From the NCBI GenBank assembly GCA_001304015.1, contig LJUY01000018.1, positions 1 to 39,942 of the forward strand: a stretch of DNA of 39,942 nt, read 5' to 3'. How positions within the stretch are numbered: the first letter of the stretch is position 1; each line of letters starts with the position of its first letter. Positions 8,429 through 16,521 of this stretch are shown one piece after another. The notes below the pieces were generated by a model, which saw nothing but the letters and a program-made list of their open reading frames with translations, did no database searches and had not been told where the DNA came from. Position numbers and translations under genes: made by a program. Source of the DNA: a candidate division Zixibacteria bacterium SM23_81. GTDB lineage: Bacteria; SM23-81.

Positions 8429-10372
8429 TCACTCGCCCATACAAAGGGCATAAACCTGGGCAATAATTTGCTCTGGTTTGAAGTGTTTCAAGGAGATGGC
8501 GCCGGCCGGACATGCCGAATTGCAAGCGCCACAACCCTTGCAAAGAGCTGTGTTGATGGTCATTAGTCGTCTGTAAGGGTCCAGCGTCAGAGCAGCATAC
8601 TCACAGACCTCTTCGCAGATACCACAGCCGGAACAGATCCCCTCGTCGATAGCGGCGATGACAGGGTCGATTGCGACCTTCCCCTGAAAAAGAGTTGTCG
8701 TGGCTCTGGAAGCTGCTCCATGGGCCTGAGCCAAGGTGTCGGCAATGTCCTTGGGACCTTGACAGGTTCCCGCGAGGAAGATGCCATCGACTGCCGTGTC
8801 GAGGGGTCTGAGTTTGGGGTGGACCTCCATGAAAAAGCCATCAGGGCTGAGGGATAGTTTCATAAGATTCTTGAGACTCTGTGCGCCTTGGGACGGAATA
8901 AGACCCGTTGCCAAGACCACTAGATCGAACGCTTTCTCGTAGGGCTGACCAAGAAGGGCGTCTTCACCCCGCAGCACCACCTTATCCCCCCCCCTGAATA
9001 TCTCCGAGGGGACTCCCTTCTTATAGATCACTCCCCTTTTTTGTGCTCGTTCGTAGAGTTCCTCGTATCCCTTTCCGAAGGTCCTCACGTCAATATAGAA
9101 GACCATCACCTCTGAATCAGGGATATTCTCCCGGACCCAAAGCGCCTGTTTTGCGGTGTAGGTGCAGCAGACCCTTGAGCAGTATTCATTGCCCACCTGC
9201 TTGTCCCGTGAACCCACACAATGGACAAAGGCGATGGCCTTTGGAACCGTATCGCCGATCCTTGGGGTCTCCTTGGTCCGCCCCCAAGAGGCGGTCAGCC
9301 TCTCGAATTCCGCGGCCGTGATCACCTGCTGGTACTTCCCGTACCCGAGCTCGGTCTTCTTTGTTGCATCGAAAATGTCGTGGCCCGTGGCCACAATAAT
9401 GGTTCCGACTTGGACTTGTTCGAGTCGACCCTCTTGAGTGAAATCAATCGCCCCCTGAGGGCAGGTCCGTTGACACCGATCGCACGATTGATCCTTGAAG
9501 TGGAGACAGGCCTCGGTATCTATGAGAAGGATCTCGTTTGGACCGTCGGTGGATGGGAAATAAACGGCCTTCCGCGCATTCCGGCGATAGTTGGAATCAT
9601 CGATCACATCAACTGGGCAGGATTTGAGACATTCACCACATCTGTCGCATTTCTCCCCGTCGACGTAATGCGGTCTCCTTCGTATTTCGGCAGAGAACTC
9701 TCCGACTGACCCGTCGATTTTCTCGACCTCAGAGAAGGGCATAACCTCAATTCTGGCATGATTCAGAACGGCCTCGATTCTTGGACCGATCAGTTGCTCT
9801 GCCTCTTCAAGATAAGGGAAAGTCCGATTTAGGCGAGCCACATGGCCTCCGAGCACCGGTGTCTTTTCCACGAGTACCACCCGAAAGCCAGAGGCCGCAA
9901 TATCGAAGGCTGCCTGCATGCCGGCAATACCACCCCCTATGACCAGAGAGCTGGGAGTGACGCTCTTCTCCTGGGCCTGGAGAGGTTCAAGAAGCTGCGC
10001 CTTGGCAATGGCCGCCGACACCAGATCTTTTGCCTTTTCCGTTGCTCTAGTTCGGTCGTGGTGAACCCAGGAACAGTGTTCGCGAATGTTGGCGATTTCC
10101 AGAAAGTAGGGGTTAAGACCCGATTTGGAGATGACATTCCGAAAAGTCCGCTCATGCATGGTTGGCGAACAGGCGGCTACGACGATCCGGTCCAGTCGTT
10201 CCATCTCTATATCCCTCATGATGAGGTCTTGGCCCGGATCCGAGCACATGTAGGTGTAGTCTCTCGCAATGACAACCTGTGGATGATCCTTAGCGAAATC
10301 CCTGACGGCCTCCACATCGACATGGTCGGCTATATTGATCCCACAGTGGCAGATGTAAACACCGATCTTCAT
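8429..10372 (-). CDS. hdrA: HdrA-like FAD/iron-sulfur protein, long form
   Basis: A 647-residue soluble heterodisulfide reductase A homologue. It has the HdrA N-terminal domain (ICHCGINIA near residue 10, YMCSDPGQ, ACSPTMHERTF, NIREHCSW), then an FAD dinucleotide fold (VIGGGIAGMQAAFD, about 144-157), an inserted ferredoxin (CDRCGECLKSCP, then CDRCQRTCP), HCVGSRDKQVGNEYCSRVCC, and a C-terminal two-cluster ferredoxin (CSGCGICEEVC and CKGCGACNSACP). The CxxC after the flavin fold, normally in TLDCSxCILTPKM, is lost (LEEAEQLIGPRI). HdrA is the flavin-bifurcating electron hub in methanogens and many anaerobes. The start at 10372 is fixed by conservation at MKIGVYICHC; the long open frame upstream overlaps the previous gene out of frame. 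Ten bases separate it from the short HdrA-like gene. Confidence 0.93.
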   Translation of the reverse strand: MKIGVYICHCGINIADHVDVEAVRDFAKDHPQVVIARDYTYMCSDPGQDLIMRDIEMERLDRIVVAACSPTMHERTFRNVISKSGLNPYFLEIANIREHCSWVHHDRTRATEKAKDLVSAAIAKAQLLEPLQAQEKSVTPSSLVIGGGIAGMQAAFDIAASGFRVVLVEKTPVLGGHVARLNRTFPYLEEAEQLIGPRIEAVLNHARIEVMPFSEVEKIDGSVGEFSAEIRRRPHYVDGEKCDRCGECLKSCPVDVIDDSNYRRNARKAVYFPSTDGPNEILLIDTEACLHFKDQSCDRCQRTCPQGAIDFTQEGRLEQVQVGTIIVATGHDIFDATKKTELGYGKYQQVITAAEFERLTASWGRTKETPRIGDTVPKAIAFVHCVGSRDKQVGNEYCSRVCCTYTAKQALWVRENIPDSEVMVFYIDVRTFGKGYEELYERAQKRGVIYKKGVPSEIFRGGDKVVLRGEDALLGQPYEKAFDLVVLATGLIPSQGAQSLKNLMKLSLSPDGFFMEVHPKLRPLDTAVDGIFLAGTCQGPKDIADTLAQAHGAASRATTTLFQGKVAIDPVIAAIDEGICSGCGICEEVCEYAALTLDPYRRLMTINTALCKGCGACNSACPAGAISLKHFKPEQIIAQVYALCMGE

Positions 10373-10382
10373 AGGAAGTGTC

Positions 10383-11708
10383 CTAGCTTCGCCCTTCGGC
10401 CAGGCATATGCAGGCCATGGCAGCGGCGCCACTCGCCTGGGCGACCGCATCCGGGATGTCTTTTGGGCTCTGGCAGCAACCGGCCAGGAATACCCCTGGT
10501 TTCGAGGTGGGGATGGTTTCTTTTGTTTCGGCCTCTTTGAAAAAGCCTTCCGGAGTGTGAGAAATCCCCAGCATTCTGCCGAGTTGTTCCGCATCCTGTC
10601 TGGGAACGAGACCGGTTGCCAGCACCACAAGGTCCGTTTCTTCCTCGTAAGGTTCTCCCAGAAGCGTATCTTCTCCACGAATCATGAGGGACTCGCCCCG
10701 TTTATAGATTTCGGATGGATTCCCACGCCTGAAGATGATCTTTTCTTTCTGGACTCGATCGTAGAATTCCTCGTATCCCTTTCCAAAGGCCCTGATGTCC
10801 ATGTAGCAGATCGTGATCTTGGCATCGGGAATCCGCTCTCGAACGAGATGGGCCTGCTTGGCCGTATACATGCAGCACACCCGTGAACAGTATTCGTTTC
10901 CAACGGTCTTGTCTCTGGATCCCACGCACTGAATAAAGACAACCCGTTTCGGCTCTACCCCATTGTATTCGATACTTCCCTTTGTCGGGCCCGACGCAGA
11001 ACAGAGTCTCTCAAACTCGATGCCAGAAAGGACGTTCTCATAGCGCCCATACCCGTATTCCGGTTTTAGTCTTGCATCAAACTGATCGTAACCTGTTGCC
11101 ACCACTATCGCACCGGCCTGAATGGTGACGTTTTCCTCTTTCTGATTGAAGTCGATCGCATGGGTGCCGCAGGCCTTCTGGCATCTCGGTTCTTTTCCAC
11201 ATTTTCCTTTGGTCAACATCAGACAATGGTCTGGATCGATAAGGTACTTCTGAGGAACAGCCTGAGGAAAGGGGATATAGATGGCAGCGCGTTTGCCGAT
11301 ACCCATATCAAACTCGTTGGCGATCCTCGTCCGCTGGACACATGCCTCTGCACAAAGACCGCATCCGGTACATTTTTTCAAATCCACATATCGAGGCTTC
11401 TTCCTGATGGTGATTTGGAAATCACCCATCTCCCCCTGGATCTCGATCACCTCTGAGTAAGTCATCGCCTCGATGTTCGGATGGCTGCCAACTTCAACCA
11501 TTTTGGGTGTCAGGATGCAGGAAGAACAGTCAAGTGTGGGGAAGGTCTTATCCAGTTGGGCCATGTGTCCCCCAATGGTTGGCTCCTTTTCCACCAGGAC
11601 GACCTTGAACCCCTTGTCCGCAATATCGAGGGAGGCTTGCATGCCGGCAATGCCGCCACCAATCACAAGGGCGACTGGGGACTCTATTTTCTGAGCTGGC
11701 ATTTCCAT
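10383..11708 (-). CDS. HdrA-like FAD/iron-sulfur protein, short form
   Basis: A 441-residue HdrA homologue that begins directly at the flavin fold (VIGGGIAGMQASLDIA, residues 15-30). It keeps the HdrA cluster motif TLDCSSCILTPKM (Cys61, Cys64), an inserted ferredoxin (CTGCGLCAEAC, then a CGKEPRCQKAC region), and QCVGSRDKTVGNEYCSRVCC. It lacks both the N-terminal HdrA domain and the C-terminal ferredoxin found in its neighbour, so the two proteins are complementary halves that probably form one complex. The start may be 11708 or the ATG two codons later; neither has a strong ribosome site. It lies between an acyl-CoA dehydrogenase and the long HdrA gene. Confidence 0.92.
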   Translation of the reverse strand: MEMPAQKIESPVALVIGGGIAGMQASLDIADKGFKVVLVEKEPTIGGHMAQLDKTFPTLDCSSCILTPKMVEVGSHPNIEAMTYSEVIEIQGEMGDFQITIRKKPRYVDLKKCTGCGLCAEACVQRTRIANEFDMGIGKRAAIYIPFPQAVPQKYLIDPDHCLMLTKGKCGKEPRCQKACGTHAIDFNQKEENVTIQAGAIVVATGYDQFDARLKPEYGYGRYENVLSGIEFERLCSASGPTKGSIEYNGVEPKRVVFIQCVGSRDKTVGNEYCSRVCCMYTAKQAHLVRERIPDAKITICYMDIRAFGKGYEEFYDRVQKEKIIFRRGNPSEIYKRGESLMIRGEDTLLGEPYEEETDLVVLATGLVPRQDAEQLGRMLGISHTPEGFFKEAETKETIPTSKPGVFLAGCCQSPKDIPDAVAQASGAAAMACICLAEGRS

Positions 11709-11790
11709 ATTCTCATCAGCCGCAATGTCATTTGTGATTATGATTCTTGTTTCTTGTTAAGTGCTTTGCCTTCCTGTGGTCTGTCCGCGA

Positions 11791-12945
11791 TCATTTCGGT
11801 TTTCCTACAAGCGTACTCGCAATTGTGTTTTTTTGAATCTCTCGGGTTCCCTCATAGATTTCCATGATCCTTGCATCCCGATAGAACCGCTCCACCTCGT
11901 ACTCCGTTATGTAGCCGTAGCCGCCAAGTATCTGAATGGCCTCGTCGGCGACCTCTACACTGACCCTTCCGGCGTACAGCTTTGCCATGGAGGTCAACTG
12001 AGGATCAATACGGCCCTGGTCATAATTCCACGCAGCCTTGTACGTCAAGAGGCGAGCCGTCTCGAGCATGGTATACATGTCAGCGAGTTTGTGCTGAGTG
12101 GCTTGGAAGTCCGCGATTCTTCGCCCGAATTGCCGTCTCTCCTTTGCATAGGCAAGGGCCCTGTCAAAGGCTCCCTGGGCGATTCCCAGGGCCTGGGCAG
12201 CTATCTCGATCCGGCTCTCGTCAAAGAACTCCAGAACGTGATAGAAACCTCGGTTTTCCTGACCGATTAGATTTTCCACGGGGACGTGGACTTCGGACAG
12301 AGAGAGCTCTGCCGTTGAAGTCATTCGAATGCCCATCTTGTCGCCAAGCTCGGTGGCTTCAAATCCTGGGGTCCCCCGTTCCACCACGATGGTACTCATC
12401 CCTCGGTGAGGAGGATCAGCCTCTGGGTCGGTCTGACAGAGGATCACAAAGTGGTTGGCCAGTGTTCCATTGGTGATGAAGGTCTTGGTGCCGTTGATGA
12501 CGAATTCCTGTCTGTCCTTTATCGCTGTCGTCGATAGGCGGGTGATGTCGCTTCCATGATCCGGCTCAGTATAGGCGCCGGCAGAAATCGCCTCTCCCAT
12601 TGTCACCGGTGGGAGATACTTCTGTTTTTGCTCTTCGGTGCCGAACCTGAGGATGACCTCAGAGCTAAAATCGGTCAAGGTCAGGGCAACCCCGATGCCA
12701 GAGTCCTGACGGCAGAACTCCTCCACCAGCAGGGCGTTTTCCAGAATTCCGAGCCCCTGACCTCCATATGCTTCAGGAAAATGGATCCCTACGAAGCCCA
12801 GCTTGCAGGCCTTCTGCCAGATGGATTTTGGGAAGGTGTGCTCCCTTTCCAGCTCCATGGCCAGGTCCTTGTCAAACTCTCCCTGCGCAAACTCCCTGGC
12901 GGCACGCTGAATATCCTTCTGTTCATCGCTCAGTTCAAAATCCAT
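11791..12945 (-). CDS. Acyl-CoA dehydrogenase
   Basis: A 384-residue acyl-CoA dehydrogenase family flavoprotein. Motifs are AGAYTEPDHGSD (flavin loop), INGTKTFITNG, RRQFGRRIADFQATQ, ILGGYGYITEYEVERFYRDARIM, and IYEGTREIQ with the catalytic Glu. The ATG at 12945 has GAGG upstream. It sits between etfA (upstream, across a 307-bp repeat-containing gap) and the two HdrA-like genes, so its electrons are likely taken by the encoded Etf. Substrate unknown; butyryl-CoA or another short acyl-CoA is plausible from context only. Confidence 0.93.
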   Translation of the reverse strand: MDFELSDEQKDIQRAAREFAQGEFDKDLAMELEREHTFPKSIWQKACKLGFVGIHFPEAYGGQGLGILENALLVEEFCRQDSGIGVALTLTDFSSEVILRFGTEEQKQKYLPPVTMGEAISAGAYTEPDHGSDITRLSTTAIKDRQEFVINGTKTFITNGTLANHFVILCQTDPEADPPHRGMSTIVVERGTPGFEATELGDKMGIRMTSTAELSLSEVHVPVENLIGQENRGFYHVLEFFDESRIEIAAQALGIAQGAFDRALAYAKERRQFGRRIADFQATQHKLADMYTMLETARLLTYKAAWNYDQGRIDPQLTSMAKLYAGRVSVEVADEAIQILGGYGYITEYEVERFYRDARIMEIYEGTREIQKNTIASTLVGKPK

Positions 12946-13030
12946 CTTGACCTCGTAGTGGAAGAGAGCTCCTGACTCTTACCTGGCTCGGCGTTAAGAT
13001 ATTCCAGCCAGGATCGGTTCTCGGTCGAGC

Positions 13031-13178
13031 AGCGCTTCGCTCAAGGATCGCTCGGCCCGATGGGCTTCGCTCAAGGCAGGATCCCTTGATTTAAATTCTA
13101 GGGTTTCTGCCTCGAGGGGACGAAGTCCCCGATCCTCTGTCCTCAAGTCCCGCGCGGCGGGACGCTCCTCAAGCGAAC
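13031..13178. repeat. Intergenic repeat element, copy 1 (pairs with 18865-19013)
   Basis: About 148 nt, beginning AGCGCTTCGCTCAAGGATCG and ending at CTCCTCAAGCGAAC. It aligns end to end with 18865-19013, with nearly identical outer arms and a diverged centre. Each copy is an imperfect inverted repeat holding two internal hairpins, here GGGGAC-GAA-GTCCCC and GTCCCGC-GCG-GCGGGAC. It lies in the 307-bp gap between etfA and the acyl-CoA dehydrogenase. No protein is evident. Confidence 0.85.
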
Positions 13179-13252
13179 GAAGTTCGGGCTCTGTCTATCT
13201 CAAGGCCAGCCTGTTTTTCCTCGATCCTTTATCCTTGCCCCTTTCTCCTGAG

Positions 13253-14227
13253 TCAAGCAAACGCCTCCTTGACCTTTTCCTTTAGGCTCGGAACGATCTT
13301 GAACAGATCTCCCACGATTCCGTAGTCGGCAACATTGAAGATCGGAGCCTTGGGATCTTTGTTGATTGCAATGATCGTCCCAGACGTCTTCATCCCGGCA
13401 ACATGCTGAAAGGCCCCACTGATGCCGACAGCAATGTAAACTTTAGGTTTCACGGTCTTGCCAGAGGTCCCGACCTGGCGCTCTTTGGGAAGCCATTTTT
13501 TGTCGACCACAGGACGACTGCACGAAAGTGCGGCCCCCAGGGAGTCGGCCAGGTCCTGCACAATGGTGATGTTCTCCTGATCCTTGATGCCCCGTCCAAC
13601 CGAAACCAGGATGGGGGACTGAGTGATATCTACCTCTCCCGCGGCAGCTTCCACATACTCGAGAAACCTCTTGGAGGCGATTTCTTCTGTAAGCGGTGAG
13701 GCTACGTTGACAATCTCGCCGGGCAGGGAGTAATCCTCCGGGGAGAAGGATGCAGGCCGGACGGTGATCAGGTGGGGTTGACCTGGCTTGAGATGAACCT
13801 CAACGTTTAGCTTGCCTCCGTAAACTTGGCGGATGGCTTTGAACCGTGCGTTCACCACCATGACATCGAGACAGTCCGTGGCGATAGGTGCGTTGATCGC
13901 GGTAGCAAGGCTCGGCGCCAGATCCATTCCAAAGGCTGTGTGGCCTATGAGGACGGCGAGGGGGTTCTCCTGTTCAATCAGATTCACGAGGGCCTTGTGA
14001 TAGGCCTCGGAGTTATAATTCTCCAGTTTGGGATCTTCAACGAGCATCACCCTGTTCGCCCGATCTTTGAGCTGATCGGCCATCTTACCAGCGTTGTGCC
14101 CGAGGAGAAGAGCCACGAGAGGCTTTCCCATCTCTTCGGACAGCGTCTTCCCCTTCGTGAGCATTTCAAAAGTAATGTCTCGAAGTTCACCCTGCCGGTG
14201 TTCAGCGAGTATAAAGATATCGTCCAT
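13253..14227 (-). CDS. etfA: Electron transfer flavoprotein alpha subunit
   Basis: A 324-residue EtfA with the C-terminal FAD domain intact: SCSRPVVDKKWLP, QVGTSGKTVKPKVYIAVGISG, FQHVAGM, and IAINKDPKAPIFNVADYGIVGDL. With EtfB it accepts electrons from acyl-CoA dehydrogenases. The ATG directly abuts the etfB stop (TAGATG), so the two subunits are translationally coupled. Neighbouring HdrD- and HdrA-like genes suggest that electrons go to a soluble Hdr-type complex, since no membrane Etf:quinone oxidoreductase is encoded in the window. I cannot tell from sequence alone whether this Etf is bifurcating. Confidence 0.96.
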   Translation of the reverse strand: MDDIFILAEHRQGELRDITFEMLTKGKTLSEEMGKPLVALLLGHNAGKMADQLKDRANRVMLVEDPKLENYNSEAYHKALVNLIEQENPLAVLIGHTAFGMDLAPSLATAINAPIATDCLDVMVVNARFKAIRQVYGGKLNVEVHLKPGQPHLITVRPASFSPEDYSLPGEIVNVASPLTEEIASKRFLEYVEAAAGEVDITQSPILVSVGRGIKDQENITIVQDLADSLGAALSCSRPVVDKKWLPKERQVGTSGKTVKPKVYIAVGISGAFQHVAGMKTSGTIIAINKDPKAPIFNVADYGIVGDLFKIVPSLKEKVKEAFA

Positions 14228-15022
14228 CTAGGCCACCCCTCCCTTCTCCTTGAGTATAGAGACAACCCTCTCGGCAATATTCTCCACCGTCCCCTCGAGC
14301 ATTTCGGCACCCTCTCCAACAGGAGGGAGAAAGACTCGCTCGATAACGGTTTTCGATCCATTCTCCCCCGCCTCATCAGGTTTTATGCCCAGATCCGTAA
14401 GGCCAAGAACCTTGATCTCTTTCTTGGCCACCTTTCGGATTCCCATGATGGAGACATACCTGGGCTCGTTGATACCAGACTGAATGGTGAGAACAGCGGG
14501 AAGTTCGAGATCGAGAATCTCCTCTAGTCCTCCCTCGAGTTCACGATGGACCCTGGCCGTATTCCCCTCAATCCTTTCGATCCCGTTGACAACAGTCGCG
14601 TGATTGATACCGAGCATTTTTGCGAGGGTAGGTCCCACCTGACCGTAGCCATCGTCCTCCGCCTGAACCCCGGTCAGGATCAGGTCGTAGGGCAGCGGTT
14701 TGATGGCCTGGCTCAATACTGTCGCAATCGCGTGCCCGTCGGATCCGGCAAATGCGGAGTCTGTCAAGCGAATTGCCTCGTCGCCTCCCATGGCCAGAGC
14801 CCTCCTGAGCGTCTCATTGGACTCTTCTGGTCCCATTGAGATGACCGTGACAGAGCCGCCATACTTTTCCTTCAGAAGGACTGCCTCCTCCACGGCGTAG
14901 TTATCCCACTCATTGATGTCAAAAACGAGTCCGGCCTTATCGATGCCTTTTCCCGTACTGTCAATGACAATGTCGGCTTCGGCTGTTTCCGGGACCCGTT
15001 TGACACAGACAATGATGTCCAT
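14228..15022 (-). CDS. etfB: Electron transfer flavoprotein beta subunit
   Basis: A 264-residue EtfB. It begins MDIIVCVKRVPE, then shows VFDINEWDNYAVEEA, VISMGPEES, RALAMGGDEAIRL, the nucleotide-site region AEDDGYGQVGPTLAKML, and the C-terminal recognition-loop region ELPAVLTIQSGINEPRYVS that contacts dehydrogenases. Start ATG 15022 is preceded by AAAGGAGG. It is the first gene of the etfBA pair, downstream of the HdrD-like gene across a 216-bp repeat-containing gap. Confidence 0.96.
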   Translation of the reverse strand: MDIIVCVKRVPETAEADIVIDSTGKGIDKAGLVFDINEWDNYAVEEAVLLKEKYGGSVTVISMGPEESNETLRRALAMGGDEAIRLTDSAFAGSDGHAIATVLSQAIKPLPYDLILTGVQAEDDGYGQVGPTLAKMLGINHATVVNGIERIEGNTARVHRELEGGLEEILDLELPAVLTIQSGINEPRYVSIMGIRKVAKKEIKVLGLTDLGIKPDEAGENGSKTVIERVFLPPVGEGAEMLEGTVENIAERVVSILKEKGGVA

Positions 15023-15122
15023 ACATCCTCCTTTCTTGAAGGCCCTGCGCGCCGCAGCTTTCGTTGTACTTTGTCGGTCAAAAAAACAGAAGAATCAACT
15101 CCCTCGGCGCCAGGTTGTAAGG

Positions 15123-15238
15123 GCGTCCCACGCAGCGGGACTTGAGGTTGGAGGCAGAAAACCTCTGGCCTCAAACCTCGAGCGAAGCAGGAGCGGTCCT
15201 CAAACCTCAACCTGCAGCCCACTTCGTGGTGCTGTGGT
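15123..15238. repeat. Intergenic repeat element, related family, reverse orientation
   Basis: GCGTCCCACGCAGCGGGACT at 15123-15142, then TTGAGG, is close to the reverse complement of the right arm of the element at 13031-13178. It is followed by CTCAAACCTCGAGCGAAGC and CTCAAACCTCAACCTGCAG words that complement the TTGAGG arm. It occupies the etfB/HdrD gap and ends at the HdrD stop codon. Confidence 0.65.
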
Positions 15239-16369
15239 TCACAGGGCTTCAACCAGAATTTCGGCGATATCCAGGATCTTTAGCTTCTCCTCGTTGCCGG
15301 TCGTCTTGACGGCGTCCTCGAGCGTCAGTAGACAGAAGGGACAGGCCGTGGCCAGAATCTCTGCACCCATCTCAACTGCATCTCGAATCCGGATTTCTGC
15401 TGAACGGGGGCCCTGATCAGAGGCTTCTACCCACATACGCCCCCCGCCCCCCTCGCAGCAGAGGCTCTTCTCTCTCGATCGGTCGAAATCGATGAAAGTC
15501 ACCCCGGGAATGCTTTTCAGGATCTCTCGTGGCTCATCAAAAACGCCGTTCTGCTTCCCCAGGAAGCAGGGATCATGATAGGTAATCACCCTCTTCATTT
15601 CCTTGGAGAAGGGATTATGCTTCTCAATAGCCTCGGCGATGACCTGCGTATAGTGGCGAACGACCAGTCCATCCTGGGCATAATCATTCTTCATGGCATT
15701 GTAACAGTGGGGAGATGTGGTGACGATGGAGCGAACATTAAGTGCCTTGAAACTCTCTGCGTTTTGCTCCATGAGCATTTCGAAGAGGCCCTCTTCGCCC
15801 ATTCTCCGAATCTCACTTCCACAACAGGTCTCGTCGTTTCCGAGGATGGCAAAGTCAAGGCCTACCTGGCGAAAACATGTAACCATGGATCGGGCCACGT
15901 TCTGCACCCGGGTGTCATAGGCCGCGGTACAACACACAAAATACAGGTGCTCCGCATGGCATTCCTCGGATAGAACCTTCAGGTCAAGTCCCTGGGCCCA
16001 CTCGCTCCTCTTGTTTTTCACTGCTCCCCAGGGATTTCCATACTTGTAAGCGCTTTCAAGGGCTTCGATGACAGTCTTAGGAATATGGCCCTCCTCGATA
16101 AGTGCCGTGCGCATGCCAATGATCAGATCAGAAGGTCGTAACTCTCGGGGGCAGCGGATAGTGCATGTTTTGCAGGCTGTGCACGCCCAGAGATCGTCCC
16201 TTTGATAGATAGACTCTAGATCGTCCAGAACCAGGGCCTCCTGCATGAGGCGTCGGATGTTCAGGGGAGAGTTGAGTGACACGGGGCAGCCGCCTGTGCA
16301 CTTTCCGCACTGGATACAGCCGAACAGCTCATATTTCTCATAGAAAGAATCGTTTTCAACCATTAGCAT
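15239..16369 (-). CDS. HdrD-like iron-sulfur oxidoreductase (fused HdrC + HdrB type)
   Basis: A 376-residue soluble protein with an N-terminal HdrC-like ferredoxin domain (CIQCGKCTGGCP and CTACKTCTIRCP) and two CCG domains as in HdrB/HdrD/GlpC (CCTAAYD with ETCCGSE, then YHDPCFLGK with CCEGGGGRMW). CCG domains hold noncubane [4Fe-4S] centres that reduce disulfides or pass electrons onward. No membrane segment is visible, unlike the membrane DUF224 Etf:quinone oxidoreductases. Placed between an acyl-CoA dehydrogenase and etfBA, it probably links Etf to the HdrA-like proteins. I chose ATG 16369, which has GAGG nine bases upstream; ATG 16378 is possible, and a frame to 16447 is not supported. 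Confidence 0.9.
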   Translation of the reverse strand: MLMVENDSFYEKYELFGCIQCGKCTGGCPVSLNSPLNIRRLMQEALVLDDLESIYQRDDLWACTACKTCTIRCPRELRPSDLIIGMRTALIEEGHIPKTVIEALESAYKYGNPWGAVKNKRSEWAQGLDLKVLSEECHAEHLYFVCCTAAYDTRVQNVARSMVTCFRQVGLDFAILGNDETCCGSEIRRMGEEGLFEMLMEQNAESFKALNVRSIVTTSPHCYNAMKNDYAQDGLVVRHYTQVIAEAIEKHNPFSKEMKRVITYHDPCFLGKQNGVFDEPREILKSIPGVTFIDFDRSREKSLCCEGGGGRMWVEASDQGPRSAEIRIRDAVEMGAEILATACPFCLLTLEDAVKTTGNEEKLKILDIAEILVEAL

Positions 16370-16521
16370 GCGTGACATCCTCGATTTTGCTAAGAATCCT
16401 GAATTCAGGGCGATAGGAGGGGCCCAGAGGCTTCGGCATTGATACAATCGGAGAACACATTGATTTGCAGCTGCTAATGAATATACATTAATTCGTCGAA
16501 AGAATTCACGCGATATGGACC

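Noticed and set aside
11746-11763. GTTAAGTG upstream of the short HdrA gene, and again at 26822
   Set aside because: An 8-base match of this kind is expected about once by chance in a window this size; the other half-site is absent.
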